A DNA stretch of 6,962 bases from Clostridia bacterium (GTDB lineage: Bacteria > Bacillota_A > Clostridia > Oscillospirales > CAG-272), in NCBI GenBank assembly GCA_017959485.1, contig JAGDAM010000088.1:1-6962 (forward strand), given 5' to 3'. Under the pieces are notes generated by a model. That model was not told the origin of the DNA. It ran no database searches and worked only from the letters and a program-made list of their open reading frames with translations. Below, piece by piece: positions 1 through 6,013 of this stretch; position 1 is the stretch's first letter; each line of letters begins with the position of its first letter. The translations under genes and the position numbers were made by a program.

Positions 1-1097
1 GGCATTACGGTCACGGAAAGCTTGAAACCTATACCGATTACGACGATATGCTCGAAAAATCCGACATAGACGCCGTCGTGCTCTGCAACTACTTTCACGA
101 ACACGCTCCTTTCGCGATAAAGGCGCTGAAGGCGGGGAAGCACGTTCTGTCCGAATGTCTCTGCGCCGCGACGCTTGCCGAGGCGGTCGAACTCTGCCGG
201 ACGGTGGAGCAGACCGGCTTAATATATATGCTTGCCGAAAACTATCCTTTCAGCCGTGAGCGTCTCGAAATGAAGCGGCTTTACGAATCGGGCGAGTTGG
301 GTGAACTGCTTTACGCGGAAGGCGATTACGCGCATCCGCAGGAAGTGTCCGAGACCTACAACAACGCCACGGGCCCCTGGCACTGGAGAAATCTGCAGCC
401 GAGCACATATTACTGCACTCACGCCATCGCTCCGATTATGATGGCGACGAATACTTTGCCGGTCCGTGTGTCGGGATGGGTCCCGCGACTTGCCGACGAG
501 AGCTACCGCGGGGACGAGCTTCGCGCCGAGGATCACGGCGGGATTATCGTCTGCCAGATGAACAACGGCGCCGTCGTCAGAACGCTGCAGGACGCTTTCC
601 CGATCAGATCGGCGAGAACTTCGCTCCTTTGCACCAAGGGCGGATGCGAGATCGACCGGATGACGAAAAAGCTTTACGTCTGGCACGAGGACCGGAACAG
701 GGGAGATCAGCCGAAGGAGCGGCTCTACGCGCCCGAATGGCCGGCCTTTGCCGCCGAGGCGGCCGCCGCCGGACACAGCGGCGGGGATTTCTGGGTCCAG
801 TATTATTTCGGCGAGGCGATACGCAAAAACGAACAGCCCTGGCTCAACGTCTGGCGCGGCTGCGCAATGTCGGTCATCGGCATACTCGCGTGGCGGTCGG
901 CGTGCGAGGGCGGCAAACCTTACGACGTGCCGGATTTTTCCGACGAGGAGTGCCGCAAGAAATATGAAAACGACCGGTGGACCGCTTTCCGAGGACCCGG
1001 CGACGATCCGGCGGACTTCCCGCCGCTCGCGCTGTCGGGGTGGAAGCCGAACGAAAACGCTCTCCCGAGGGCACGCGAGGCATGGAAGAAAAGATAG
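1..1097 (+). CDS. Gfo/Idh/MocA-family oxidoreductase, 5'-truncated by window edge
   Basis: Probable NAD(P)-dependent cytosolic oxidoreductase acting on a sugar, inositol or similar polyol; the substrate cannot be told. The open frame runs from the window edge, so the ATG at 48 is internal: codons 3-47 already encode the family's TYTDYDDM stretch before the DIDAV strand. Counting from that ATG, residues 7-32 match the Rossmann region (DIDAVV, HAPFAIKALKAGKHVL). Only the N-terminal nucleotide-binding glycine loop is missing. The usual EKP motif reads ECL (residues 36-38), so the conserved Lys is absent; from memory, relatives sharing the following MLAENYPF stretch (61-68) often lack it too. His125 in YYCTHAIAPI is the likely active-site His of the second domain. 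The C-terminal part (GGDFWVQYYF, WRSACEGGKPYDVPDF) fits the family. The frame ends at TAG 1095-1097 but remains coding-like beyond it (see 1098-1211). The family call is firm; the substrate is unknown. Confidence 0.88.
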   Translation, partial: HYGHGKLETYTDYDDMLEKSDIDAVVLCNYFHEHAPFAIKALKAGKHVLSECLCAATLAEAVELCRTVEQTGLIYMLAENYPFSRERLEMKRLYESGELGELLYAEGDYAHPQEVSETYNNATGPWHWRNLQPSTYYCTHAIAPIMMATNTLPVRVSGWVPRLADESYRGDELRAEDHGGIIVCQMNNGAVVRTLQDAFPIRSARTSLLCTKGGCEIDRMTKKLYVWHEDRNRGDQPKERLYAPEWPAFAAEAAAAGHSGGDFWVQYYFGEAIRKNEQPWLNVWRGCAMSVIGILAWRSACEGGKPYDVPDFSDEECRKKYENDRWTAFRGPGDDPADFPPLALSGWKPNENALPRAREAWKKR

Positions 1098-1211
1098 TAT
1101 CTCGGGCTCGGCTGGGACAGATATCTCGGGGAGATTCGCGAGATAAGAAAAGATCTTTACGGAACCGACGAATACCGCGAAGGTGAATACGATCCCCTCG
1201 CGAAAAACTGA
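1098..1211 (+). other. In-frame open continuation after the TAG of the oxidoreductase gene
   Basis: Directly after the TAG at 1095-1097, the same frame stays open for 37 codons to a TGA at 1209-1211. The predicted peptide begins YLGLGWDRYLGEI and ends EYREGEYDPLAKN. It has amphipathic, charged protein-like composition and C/G-rich third positions like the upstream gene. No ATG/RBS start is evident for it as a separate gene. The simplest reading is that it is the original C-terminus of the oxidoreductase, cut off by a CAG-to-TAG type nonsense change or a sequence error. Readthrough is possible but unproven. The stretch also holds a direct repeat of TATCTCGGG (1098-1106 and 1122-1130) and a 7-bp hairpin (1122-1128 with 1139-1145). 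Confidence 0.5.
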
Positions 1212-1223
1212 ACAGTAAACGAT

Positions 1224-1257
1224 AGCCGCACGGGTCGCGTTCGCGACCCGTGCGGCT
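1224..1257. terminator. Perfect 16-bp inverted repeat between convergent genes, probable bidirectional terminator
   Basis: Positions 1224-1239 (AGCCGCACGGGTCGCG) are the exact reverse complement of 1242-1257, with only TT between them. In RNA the loop would open to about four bases. It lies between the end of the oxidoreductase reading frame (+) and the end of the surface-protein gene (-). On the + side the T-rich stretch starts only about eight bases after the stem. On the - side the following RNA contains a short T run. Neither is a textbook U-tract, but position and stem strength favour a shared terminator. Confidence 0.7.
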
Positions 1258-1275
1258 GTGAAACTTATTATCGTA

Positions 1276-1290
1276 TTATTATTATTATTA
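1276..1290 (-). repeat. Five tandem TAA stop codons (TTA microsatellite)
   Basis: On the + strand this is five TTA units. Read on the - strand they are five consecutive in-frame TAA codons, the first being the stop of the surface-protein gene. The tract is flanked by further AT-rich near-repeats (1265-1297). It may be a simple slippage tract that also guarantees termination. A change in unit number would not alter the protein. Confidence 0.85.
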
Positions 1291-2628
1291 TTTATTATCC
1301 TGATCTTTTTTCTTGTCCTTCTTTTTCGCGACGCAGATAATGACGACGATTACGACGATTACAAGGATAATGATCAGAAGCCAGATGAAGATGCAAATTC
1401 CGAGCGGCTGAGGGCAGAAGTGGCAGATTGGGCACTTGTCGTCGACTCCGCTCGGGTTGCCGTCGTCGAGGGGGGTCTTGCCTGAGTTAATATCGTCGGT
1501 GCCGAAGGAAATGATCTTCGAATAGTCGGAGTAGATATCATCCTGCCCAGGCTGATCACAGCAGTATCGGCAGCGAAGTTCGATGACCGTATCCTCAGGT
1601 ATGGTCGGACGCTCCTCGTTGACGAGGTGGAGCAACGCACATTCCATCTCACCCGGCGTGACGGTTGAGTCGGTATTTGACATCACGGTCCATTCGGTAT
1701 CGCCCTTGACTCTCGCCTCGGTGAAAATCCTGATACTGCCGCCGAGAGCCGACGCGCGCGTGAGCTGAGTATGCAGTTCGTCGGGAACGGTCAGGGTAAA
1801 GGCGACGACGGGGTTGCCGTTGAAGGTTTTGTCCGTCCTGCGCAGTCCGGTGATCACCGGAGCGGCTATCTCGCCATTCTTTATCGGCTCGATTTTCGCG
1901 GCGTCCTTTCCGACCGAGCAGACGGAAGACCAGTCGGTAAAGCTGGTTCTTGAGACGTAATTGCCGCCGGCATCGGTGTAGTACTCGATTTTGACCAGCC
2001 GCGCGCGGAAATAAAAGGTGTGTTCCGAAAAATCGATTACGACGGTGTCGGCTTCGGTATCATAGGTGTACTGTCCGGGATTCAGCTGGTCTTTGACTCC
2101 CGGCAATCCCAGTTCCTTGTTTCCGTTCCAGCGTTCGCCGTTGGGAACACCGCGCGTTACCCAGTAACTTTGGACCGTCTCGGTCGCGTTATTCAACGGG
2201 ACATCGACGCCGTCCCAATCGCTCGTGCGGTAGCGGTAATCGGAGTCCTGACCGAGAGAGTGCGACTCGTTTTCGGTGCCGTCCCAGTATTTCGTATAGT
2301 GCCAGCCGCTGACAGGGTCGTTGACGTCGTCGAGAGCCCAGTCGTACTGAATCCGGACGTCGATATCCTCGACTCCGTAGGGCTTCCAGAACTCTTCCGA
2401 TTTCTCGGCGAGTATCGCCGCTTCCTTCTTGGAGTAAAATTCGGCGATTGAATTGTCCAATGTGATTGCAAGCTGGACCGTAGTCGGAGAATCGGTTCCC
2501 GCCAGGGATGCCGCGATGTTCGTTGGCGCTTTGAACTCGAAGGGCTTCTGAGCGTCCGCCGACGCGAAAAACGCCGCGAGCGAAAGGAATATGGCAAGTG
2601 CGAGCACTGCCGAAATAAACCGTTTCAT
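1288..2628 (-). CDS. Secreted, membrane-anchored surface protein with Fn3-like domains and Cys-Pro C-terminal motif
   Basis: A 446-residue exported protein of unknown function. Residues 1-26 form a classical signal peptide (MKRF, hydrophobic core, cleavage likely after ADA at 24-26). The extracellular part seems to hold two beta-sandwich modules: about 33-241, with a long Tyr/Trp/Asp-rich insertion (105-190), and about 254-376, starting IAAPVITGLRR. Both have the strand patterns of fibronectin-III-like folds, judged by eye. After a Gly/Asp/Pro linker (377-398) comes CPICHFCPQPLGIC, with Cys at 399, 402, 405 and 412. A roughly 22-residue Ile/Val-rich transmembrane helix (about 413-434) and the tail KKKDKKKDQDNK follow. 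This gives an extracellular body with a short basic cytoplasmic end. The start is fixed by GGAGGA at 2638-2643 and the signal peptide. It is transcribed alone from its own strong promoter. No LPXTG or enzymatic motif is seen; a scaffold, adhesin or binding role is only a guess. Confidence 0.85.
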   Translation of the reverse strand: MKRFISAVLALAIFLSLAAFFASADAQKPFEFKAPTNIAASLAGTDSPTTVQLAITLDNSIAEFYSKKEAAILAEKSEEFWKPYGVEDIDVRIQYDWALDDVNDPVSGWHYTKYWDGTENESHSLGQDSDYRYRTSDWDGVDVPLNNATETVQSYWVTRGVPNGERWNGNKELGLPGVKDQLNPGQYTYDTEADTVVIDFSEHTFYFRARLVKIEYYTDAGGNYVSRTSFTDWSSVCSVGKDAAKIEPIKNGEIAAPVITGLRRTDKTFNGNPVVAFTLTVPDELHTQLTRASALGGSIRIFTEARVKGDTEWTVMSNTDSTVTPGEMECALLHLVNEERPTIPEDTVIELRCRYCCDQPGQDDIYSDYSKIISFGTDDINSGKTPLDDGNPSGVDDKCPICHFCPQPLGICIFIWLLIIILVIVVIVVIICVAKKKDKKKDQDNK

Positions 2629-2637
2629 GAAGAGTTT

Positions 2638-2643
2638 TCCTCC
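2638..2643 (-). promoter_or_regulatory. Ribosome binding site GGAGGA of the surface-protein gene
   Basis: GGAGGA on the - strand, nine bases before the ATG at 2628. It supports this start over internal Met codons, in agreement with the signal peptide that begins there. Confidence 0.85.
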
Positions 2644-2670
2644 ATTTGTCTATTGTGCTGTACTTTCTTA

Positions 2671-2699
2671 ATTATACTCCCTTGGAAAAGGTTTGTCAA
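2671..2699 (-). promoter_or_regulatory. Consensus sigma-A promoter of the surface-protein gene
   Basis: On the - strand, TTGACA (2699-2694) and TATAAT (2676-2671) are separated by exactly 17 bases, a perfect housekeeping-type promoter. The expected transcription start near 2664 gives a leader of about 36 bases containing the GGAGGA site. Such a perfect match suggests strong, largely constitutive expression unless a repressor acts. I see no clear operator in the 42 bases separating it from the divergent promoter. Confidence 0.88.
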
Positions 2700-2741
2700 C
2701 CGTTTTAAGCCGAATTCTCCGCAGGCGACTCTTCAGCGCTA

Positions 2742-2770
2742 TTGCAAAAGAAGATGAAAAAGAGTATAAT
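2742..2770 (+). promoter_or_regulatory. Sigma-A promoter of the five-gene operon
   Basis: TTGCAA (2742-2747) and TATAAT (2765-2770) are separated by 17 bases. This lies divergent to the surface-protein promoter. Transcription would start near 2777, leaving a leader of roughly 98 bases before the ATG at 2875. The leader's only visible structure is small: CTCC (2856-2859) could pair with GGAG (2863-2866) and partly hide the ribosome binding site. I do not recognise a riboswitch. Confidence 0.8.
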
Positions 2771-2862
2771 ATTTATAGGAAATTGTAAAAGATTCAACAA
2801 ACTGTAAGAAAACCACAATATTTGCGCGTGACTGGCCGTGAAGGCAGCCGGCGCTCTCCCGC

Positions 2863-2868
2863 GGAGGA
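2863..2868 (+). promoter_or_regulatory. Ribosome binding site GGAGGA of the first operon gene
   Basis: GGAGGA sits six bases before the ATG at 2875 and fixes that start. It could form a weak four- to five-pair hairpin with the upstream TCTCC (2855-2859), a possible but unproven brake on translation. Confidence 0.85.
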
Positions 2869-2874
2869 CTGCAA

Positions 2875-3501
2875 ATGACCTACCTTGTGTCCGATCTTTA
2901 CGGAAACGAAGGACTGTTTGAAAGAGTGAAGAAGGAGATAGGTTTTTCGAAAAACGATTATCTTTTTCTGCTCGGCAACTCGATAGATTACGGAGAGGAT
3001 TCGATCAGTCTCCTGGTCGGCCTCAGCTACGAGATGAATATCTGGCCTGTCGCGGGAGAACGCGAACTGACGGCGCGCGAGATGCTGCAGGGGTTTGAGT
3101 CGAGTCTTTCCGAAGGGAAAACGCCCGACGCGGAGTTTATCGCGAAGATGCGCGCGTGGGTCGCAGACGGGGGAGAGGCGACGTTTTCCGATTTCAGAGA
3201 ACTCGATGCCGAGATGAAAGAGGGCGTGCTCGACTATCTTGCCGAGATGCCGACCTGCGAATCGGTTGCCGTCGGCAACAAAAACTATCTTCTGATCAGC
3301 AATGAACGCAGCTTTGACCCTGAGGAGCTTCCGGAAGAATTGAAAACCGACCGGTACGTCACGGTCGTCGGACATCCCGACGACCCGTCGGCGGGAATAG
3401 TTATCACAGACGAAAAAATATTCCTCGGAAGCTGCGGAGAGAACGGAAGTTCTGTGTCGGTGCTCCGACTGGATGATATGAAAGGATTTCTCGTGAAATG
3501 A
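2875..3501 (+). CDS. Metallophosphoesterase-fold protein with degenerate active site (probable pseudo-phosphatase)
   Basis: A 208-residue cytosolic protein whose layout follows the calcineurin-like/lambda-type serine-threonine phosphatases, but with most signature residues replaced. DxHG reads DLYG (7-10; His to Tyr). GDxxDRG reads GNSIDYG (34-40; first Asp to Asn, Arg to Tyr). GNHE reads GERE (61-64; both Asn and the catalytic His lost). The later VHAG block appears as ISNE (141-144; His to Ser). GHT survives as GHP (166-168). Spacing of the blocks, the strands YLFLLGN and NYLLIS, and total length all fit the family. With Asp7, Asp38 and His167 kept but the bridging and catalytic ligands gone, normal metal-dependent phosphatase activity is unlikely. 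It may bind a ligand or regulate the downstream genes' products instead. It is first in the operon and overlaps the kinase gene by four bases (ATGA). The homology is inferred from motif order, not from a search. Confidence 0.72.
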   Translation: MTYLVSDLYGNEGLFERVKKEIGFSKNDYLFLLGNSIDYGEDSISLLVGLSYEMNIWPVAGERELTAREMLQGFESSLSEGKTPDAEFIAKMRAWVADGGEATFSDFRELDAEMKEGVLDYLAEMPTCESVAVGNKNYLLISNERSFDPEELPEELKTDRYVTVVGHPDDPSAGIVITDEKIFLGSCGENGSSVSVLRLDDMKGFLVK

Positions 3502-4367
3502 AAAACGAAAACCTCAACAATTCGGAGTACAAACGCGTCCTGACGGTGCAGGACATCTCCTGCGTCGGGCAGTGCTCGCTTACCGTCGCTCTGCCGATCC
3601 TTTCGGCCTGCGGACTCGAAACGGCCGTGCTTCCGTCCGCCGTGCTTTCTACTCACACCGGCGGTTTCACCGGGTACACGTTCAGGGATCTGACCGACGA
3701 CATGCCGAAGATCCGCGAGCACTGGATCCGTGAAAAGCTGTATTTCTCGGCCCTTTACACCGGATATCTCGGAAGCGCGCGTCAGATCGAATACGTGAAA
3801 GACATCGCGCGGGATCTGCTCGAGGAGGGCGCTCCCCTGATAGTTGATCCGGCCATGGCTGACAACGGAAAACTCTATTACGGGTTCGACGCTGCGTTTG
3901 TCGGGGAGATGAAAAAACTCGTCGATTCGGCCGATATAATCCTGCCGAATATCACCGAGGCCTGCTTCCTGACCGGAGCCGAATACAAAGAAACCTATGA
4001 CGAATCCTACGTCCGCGAGCTTTGCGACGCGCTCGACGGAGGAGGGAAGCGCGTCGTGGTCCTGACCGGAGTCGGTTACCGCGAAGGCGAGACGGGAGTG
4101 AGCGTCCGCATCGGCGGGCGTGACCTTCACTATCCGCACAGGAGGATCGAGCCGGGAAGCCACGGGACGGGCGACGTCTTCGCGTCTGCGTTCGTCGGCG
4201 CGTATATGAGGGGCATGAGCGCCTTCGATTCCGCCGCCGTCGCGGCAGATTTTACCCTTTCATGCATAATCGAGACGGGGAGGCATCCGGGTCACACTTA
4301 CGGTGCGACTTTCGAGCCGAAGCTCGGAGAGCTTGCCGCGCGTCTCGGGCTGATCTCCGCAGACTGA
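3498..4367 (+). CDS. pdxY: Pyridoxamine/pyridoxal kinase (vitamin B6 salvage)
   Basis: A 289-residue ribokinase-superfamily enzyme that phosphorylates pyridoxamine, pyridoxal and/or pyridoxine with ATP, feeding pyridoxal 5'-phosphate salvage in the cytosol. Family blocks in order: VLTVQDISCVGQCSLTVALP (14-33); the substrate-lid segment LPSAVLSTHTGGF (45-57); YTGYLGS (87-93); VDPAMADNGKLY (116-127), matching the usual DPVMGDNGKLY; PNITEACFLTG (150-160); and the anion-hole/catalytic GTGD (223-226), with Asp226 the expected base. Length is normal and nothing key is missing. Translation is probably coupled to the preceding gene: the ATG overlaps its TGA, with AAAGGA at 3481-3486 in front. Which B6 vitamer is preferred cannot be read from sequence, so the symbol marks the PdxY/PdxK-type family, not a proven specificity. 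Confidence 0.92.
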   Translation: MKNENLNNSEYKRVLTVQDISCVGQCSLTVALPILSACGLETAVLPSAVLSTHTGGFTGYTFRDLTDDMPKIREHWIREKLYFSALYTGYLGSARQIEYVKDIARDLLEEGAPLIVDPAMADNGKLYYGFDAAFVGEMKKLVDSADIILPNITEACFLTGAEYKETYDESYVRELCDALDGGGKRVVVLTGVGYREGETGVSVRIGGRDLHYPHRRIEPGSHGTGDVFASAFVGAYMRGMSAFDSAAVAADFTLSCIIETGRHPGHTYGATFEPKLGELAARLGLISAD

Positions 4368-4374
4368 AATCGCG

Positions 4375-5178
4375 ATGTATCCGAAAGCAATCGTCTGGGG
4401 GCTGACGTTATACGATATAATGCTCGCCCTCGCCGTAGTTACGGCGATGCTGATTTTCAGCCGTTTTTCGAACAAACGGCATCTTTCGGCCCGCCTGCAC
4501 AATTTCGTGCTCGCCGACGCCGTCGTGACAGTTATCGTGGGATACTTCTTCGCGGTGCTCTTTCAGGCGGTTTACAATCTGATCGCGAGCGGCAGCTTCG
4601 AGCTTAACGAAAACACCGGAGCGACCTTCCTCGGTGGTTTTGTCGGCGGAGCCGGAGTCCTGTTCGCCTTCTGGTTCGGAGTCGGAGCCGCGGTGTTCAA
4701 AAACCGCGACAGGGAGCATATCAAAGAGCTGCCCGAACTGATCGAGGTCTTTTCGGTCTGCGTGCCGGCGGCGCATGCCGTGGGCAGGATAGGATGTTTC
4801 TTTGCCGGATGCTGCCACGGAATCCGCGTAGACGGTTTCCCGGGCGTATATATGGAACAGGCCGGAGGACGCGTTCTTCCGGTGCAGCTGTTCGAATCCG
4901 CTTTTCTGATCCTTCTGACCGTTTTCCTCTGGATCAGAGCCGACCGCCGAAGGACCGGAAATCTCTGCTTCTATCTCGTGCTTTACGGAATCTGGAGATT
5001 CTTTATCGAATATCTCCGCGGGGATTACCGCGGCGAGACGGTGGTCAGCTTCCTGACTCCCTCGCAGCTGATTTCCGTCATAATGATTATTGTCGGGCTG
5101 TGTCTTTGGTTTTTCGTTTACCGCGGGAAGAAAGGACGCGATCCCGCGACCGCGGAAAAGGCGGACCGGGATGAGTGA
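4375..5178 (+). CDS. Lgt-family (prolipoprotein diacylglyceryl transferase-like) membrane protein
   Basis: A 267-residue polytopic membrane protein with about six to seven hydrophobic segments. Lgt moves diacylglycerol from phosphatidylglycerol to the lipobox cysteine of prolipoproteins at the outer face of the cytoplasmic membrane. Family blocks: FLGGFVGG (85-92), the counterpart of the (H)GG loop; HAVGRIGCFFAGCCHG (134-149), the Lgt signature with the Arg kept (138) and GCC in place of the Asn-containing form, as in many Firmicutes members; PVQLFES (169-175), like P-T-Q-L-Y-E; and RFFIEYLRGD (208-217), the C-terminal Arg/Glu block. The His found essential in E. coli Lgt (HGG motif) is Leu86 here, so this may be a paralogue with altered chemistry rather than the housekeeping enzyme. 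It starts seven bases after the kinase stop with no clear Shine-Dalgarno, implying translational coupling, and it overlaps the next gene by eight bases. Confidence 0.82.
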   Translation: MYPKAIVWGLTLYDIMLALAVVTAMLIFSRFSNKRHLSARLHNFVLADAVVTVIVGYFFAVLFQAVYNLIASGSFELNENTGATFLGGFVGGAGVLFAFWFGVGAAVFKNRDREHIKELPELIEVFSVCVPAAHAVGRIGCFFAGCCHGIRVDGFPGVYMEQAGGRVLPVQLFESAFLILLTVFLWIRADRRRTGNLCFYLVLYGIWRFFIEYLRGDYRGETVVSFLTPSQLISVIMIIVGLCLWFFVYRGKKGRDPATAEKADRDE

Positions 5179-6013
5179 GGCGTGGAAGAAACCGGCGCGC
5201 TCGGGAGTCCTGTTTTATATCTGGGTCGCGGCGGCCGCGCTGGTCCTCGGATGGCTCGAGTTTTTTCCTCCGGTCTACTCGTCTGACGAGCTGATCGACG
5301 AACTCTGGCGCGTGTCGGTTTCGCGGCTGGCCGGAGCCGCCTTCTTTCTTCCGCTGGCTATGCCCGGGTTTTCGGGTTACCGGCTGATCGGAATCAAAAA
5401 GCCGTTGGCGGCGCTCGACGTCGCCGTCGTAGCCGCCTCCGCCGCCGTTGTTGTCAACAACCTGCCGATTCTCGGCCTTCTCTCGGGGCGCGCTTATATC
5501 ACCCGCGGCGCGGGGGAAATCGCTCTTTTCACGCTGTATGCTTTCTCGATAGGGCTGTTCGAGGAGATCGCCTTCCGCGGGGTTCTCTTCCCGGTGATAC
5601 TCGAACGCGGACGCGGGACGAAAAAAGGGATTTTTATCGCGACCGTTGCCGGATCGGCGCTGTTTGGCGCCGTACACCTCGTGAATCTGTTCTTCGGAGC
5701 CGGGCCGGGCGGAGTGATCCTTCAGGTCGGATATTCCTTCCTGATAGGCGGAATGTGTTCGATAGTGCTGCTTCGCACCGGTTGCGTCTGGATCTGCGTG
5801 GCTTTGCACGGCACGTTCGATTTTGCGGGTTATCTCGTCCCGAAACTCGGCGACGGGATAATCTGGGATACCGCGACGGTGATCCTGACCGCGGTGCTCG
5901 GAGTCGCCGTTCTTGCCTTTATGCTTTACGCGCTTTCGAGAACCCGGCCTCGGGATATAGATTTTATTTTTGAAAAAAAGACGGATACGGAGGAGAGAGA
6001 TGTCGAATCTTGA
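5171..6013 (+). CDS. CPBP-family intramembrane glutamic endopeptidase (CAAX protease-like)
   Basis: A 280-residue membrane protein of the CPBP/Abi family (Rce1-like). These proteases cleave within or near the membrane; bacterial members act in peptide maturation, bacteriocin self-immunity or surface-protein processing. All motifs are present: EEIAFR (131-136; EExxxR), FGAVH (165-169; FxxxH) and HGTFD (213-217; HxxxD/N type). About seven to eight hydrophobic segments surround them, including one at 14-31 and one at 234-255. The frame is open further upstream to an ATG at 5090. I chose the ATG at 5171 because it gives a normal CPBP N-terminus and a compact eight-base overlap (ATGAGTGA) with the Lgt-like gene; the longer start would overlap that gene's last transmembrane segment. 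The Shine-Dalgarno is weak, so coupling is likely. The protein ends in a charged tail (EKKTDTEERD). The substrate is unknown. Confidence 0.88.
   Translation: MSEAWKKPARSGVLFYIWVAAAALVLGWLEFFPPVYSSDELIDELWRVSVSRLAGAAFFLPLAMPGFSGYRLIGIKKPLAALDVAVVAASAAVVVNNLPILGLLSGRAYITRGAGEIALFTLYAFSIGLFEEIAFRGVLFPVILERGRGTKKGIFIATVAGSALFGAVHLVNLFFGAGPGGVILQVGYSFLIGGMCSIVLLRTGCVWICVALHGTFDFAGYLVPKLGDGIIWDTATVILTAVLGVAVLAFMLYALSRTRPRDIDFIFEKKTDTEERDVES
5989..5994 (+). promoter_or_regulatory. Ribosome binding site GGAGGA of the SGNH hydrolase gene
   Basis: GGAGGA lies inside the end of the CPBP protease gene, five bases before the ATG at 6000. It decides the start: the earlier in-frame ATG at 5970 would add ten basic residues unlike an SGNH N-terminus and has no such site. 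Confidence 0.8.

Noticed and set aside
48..50. ATG as the start of the oxidoreductase gene
   Set aside because: The frame is open to the window edge, and codons 3-47 encode family-typical residues, so the real start lies outside the window.
2777..2874. Riboswitch or attenuator in the operon leader
   Set aside because: Only a weak four- to five-pair hairpin near the RBS is visible; no known aptamer pattern or terminator/antiterminator pair can be supported.
3285..4163. Long open frame on the - strand opposite the phosphoesterase and kinase genes
   Set aside because: It mirrors well-recognised + strand genes, has low-complexity Arg/Val/His-rich composition and no recognisable domain.
5090..5170. 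Longer N-terminus for the CPBP protease
   Set aside because: It would overlap the Lgt-like gene by 89 bases and add residues unlike the family; the ATG at 5171 gives a compact overlap.
5970..5999. Longer N-terminus for the SGNH hydrolase
   Set aside because: The GGAGGA at 5989-5994 points to the ATG at 6000, and the extra residues are a basic stretch with no family match.
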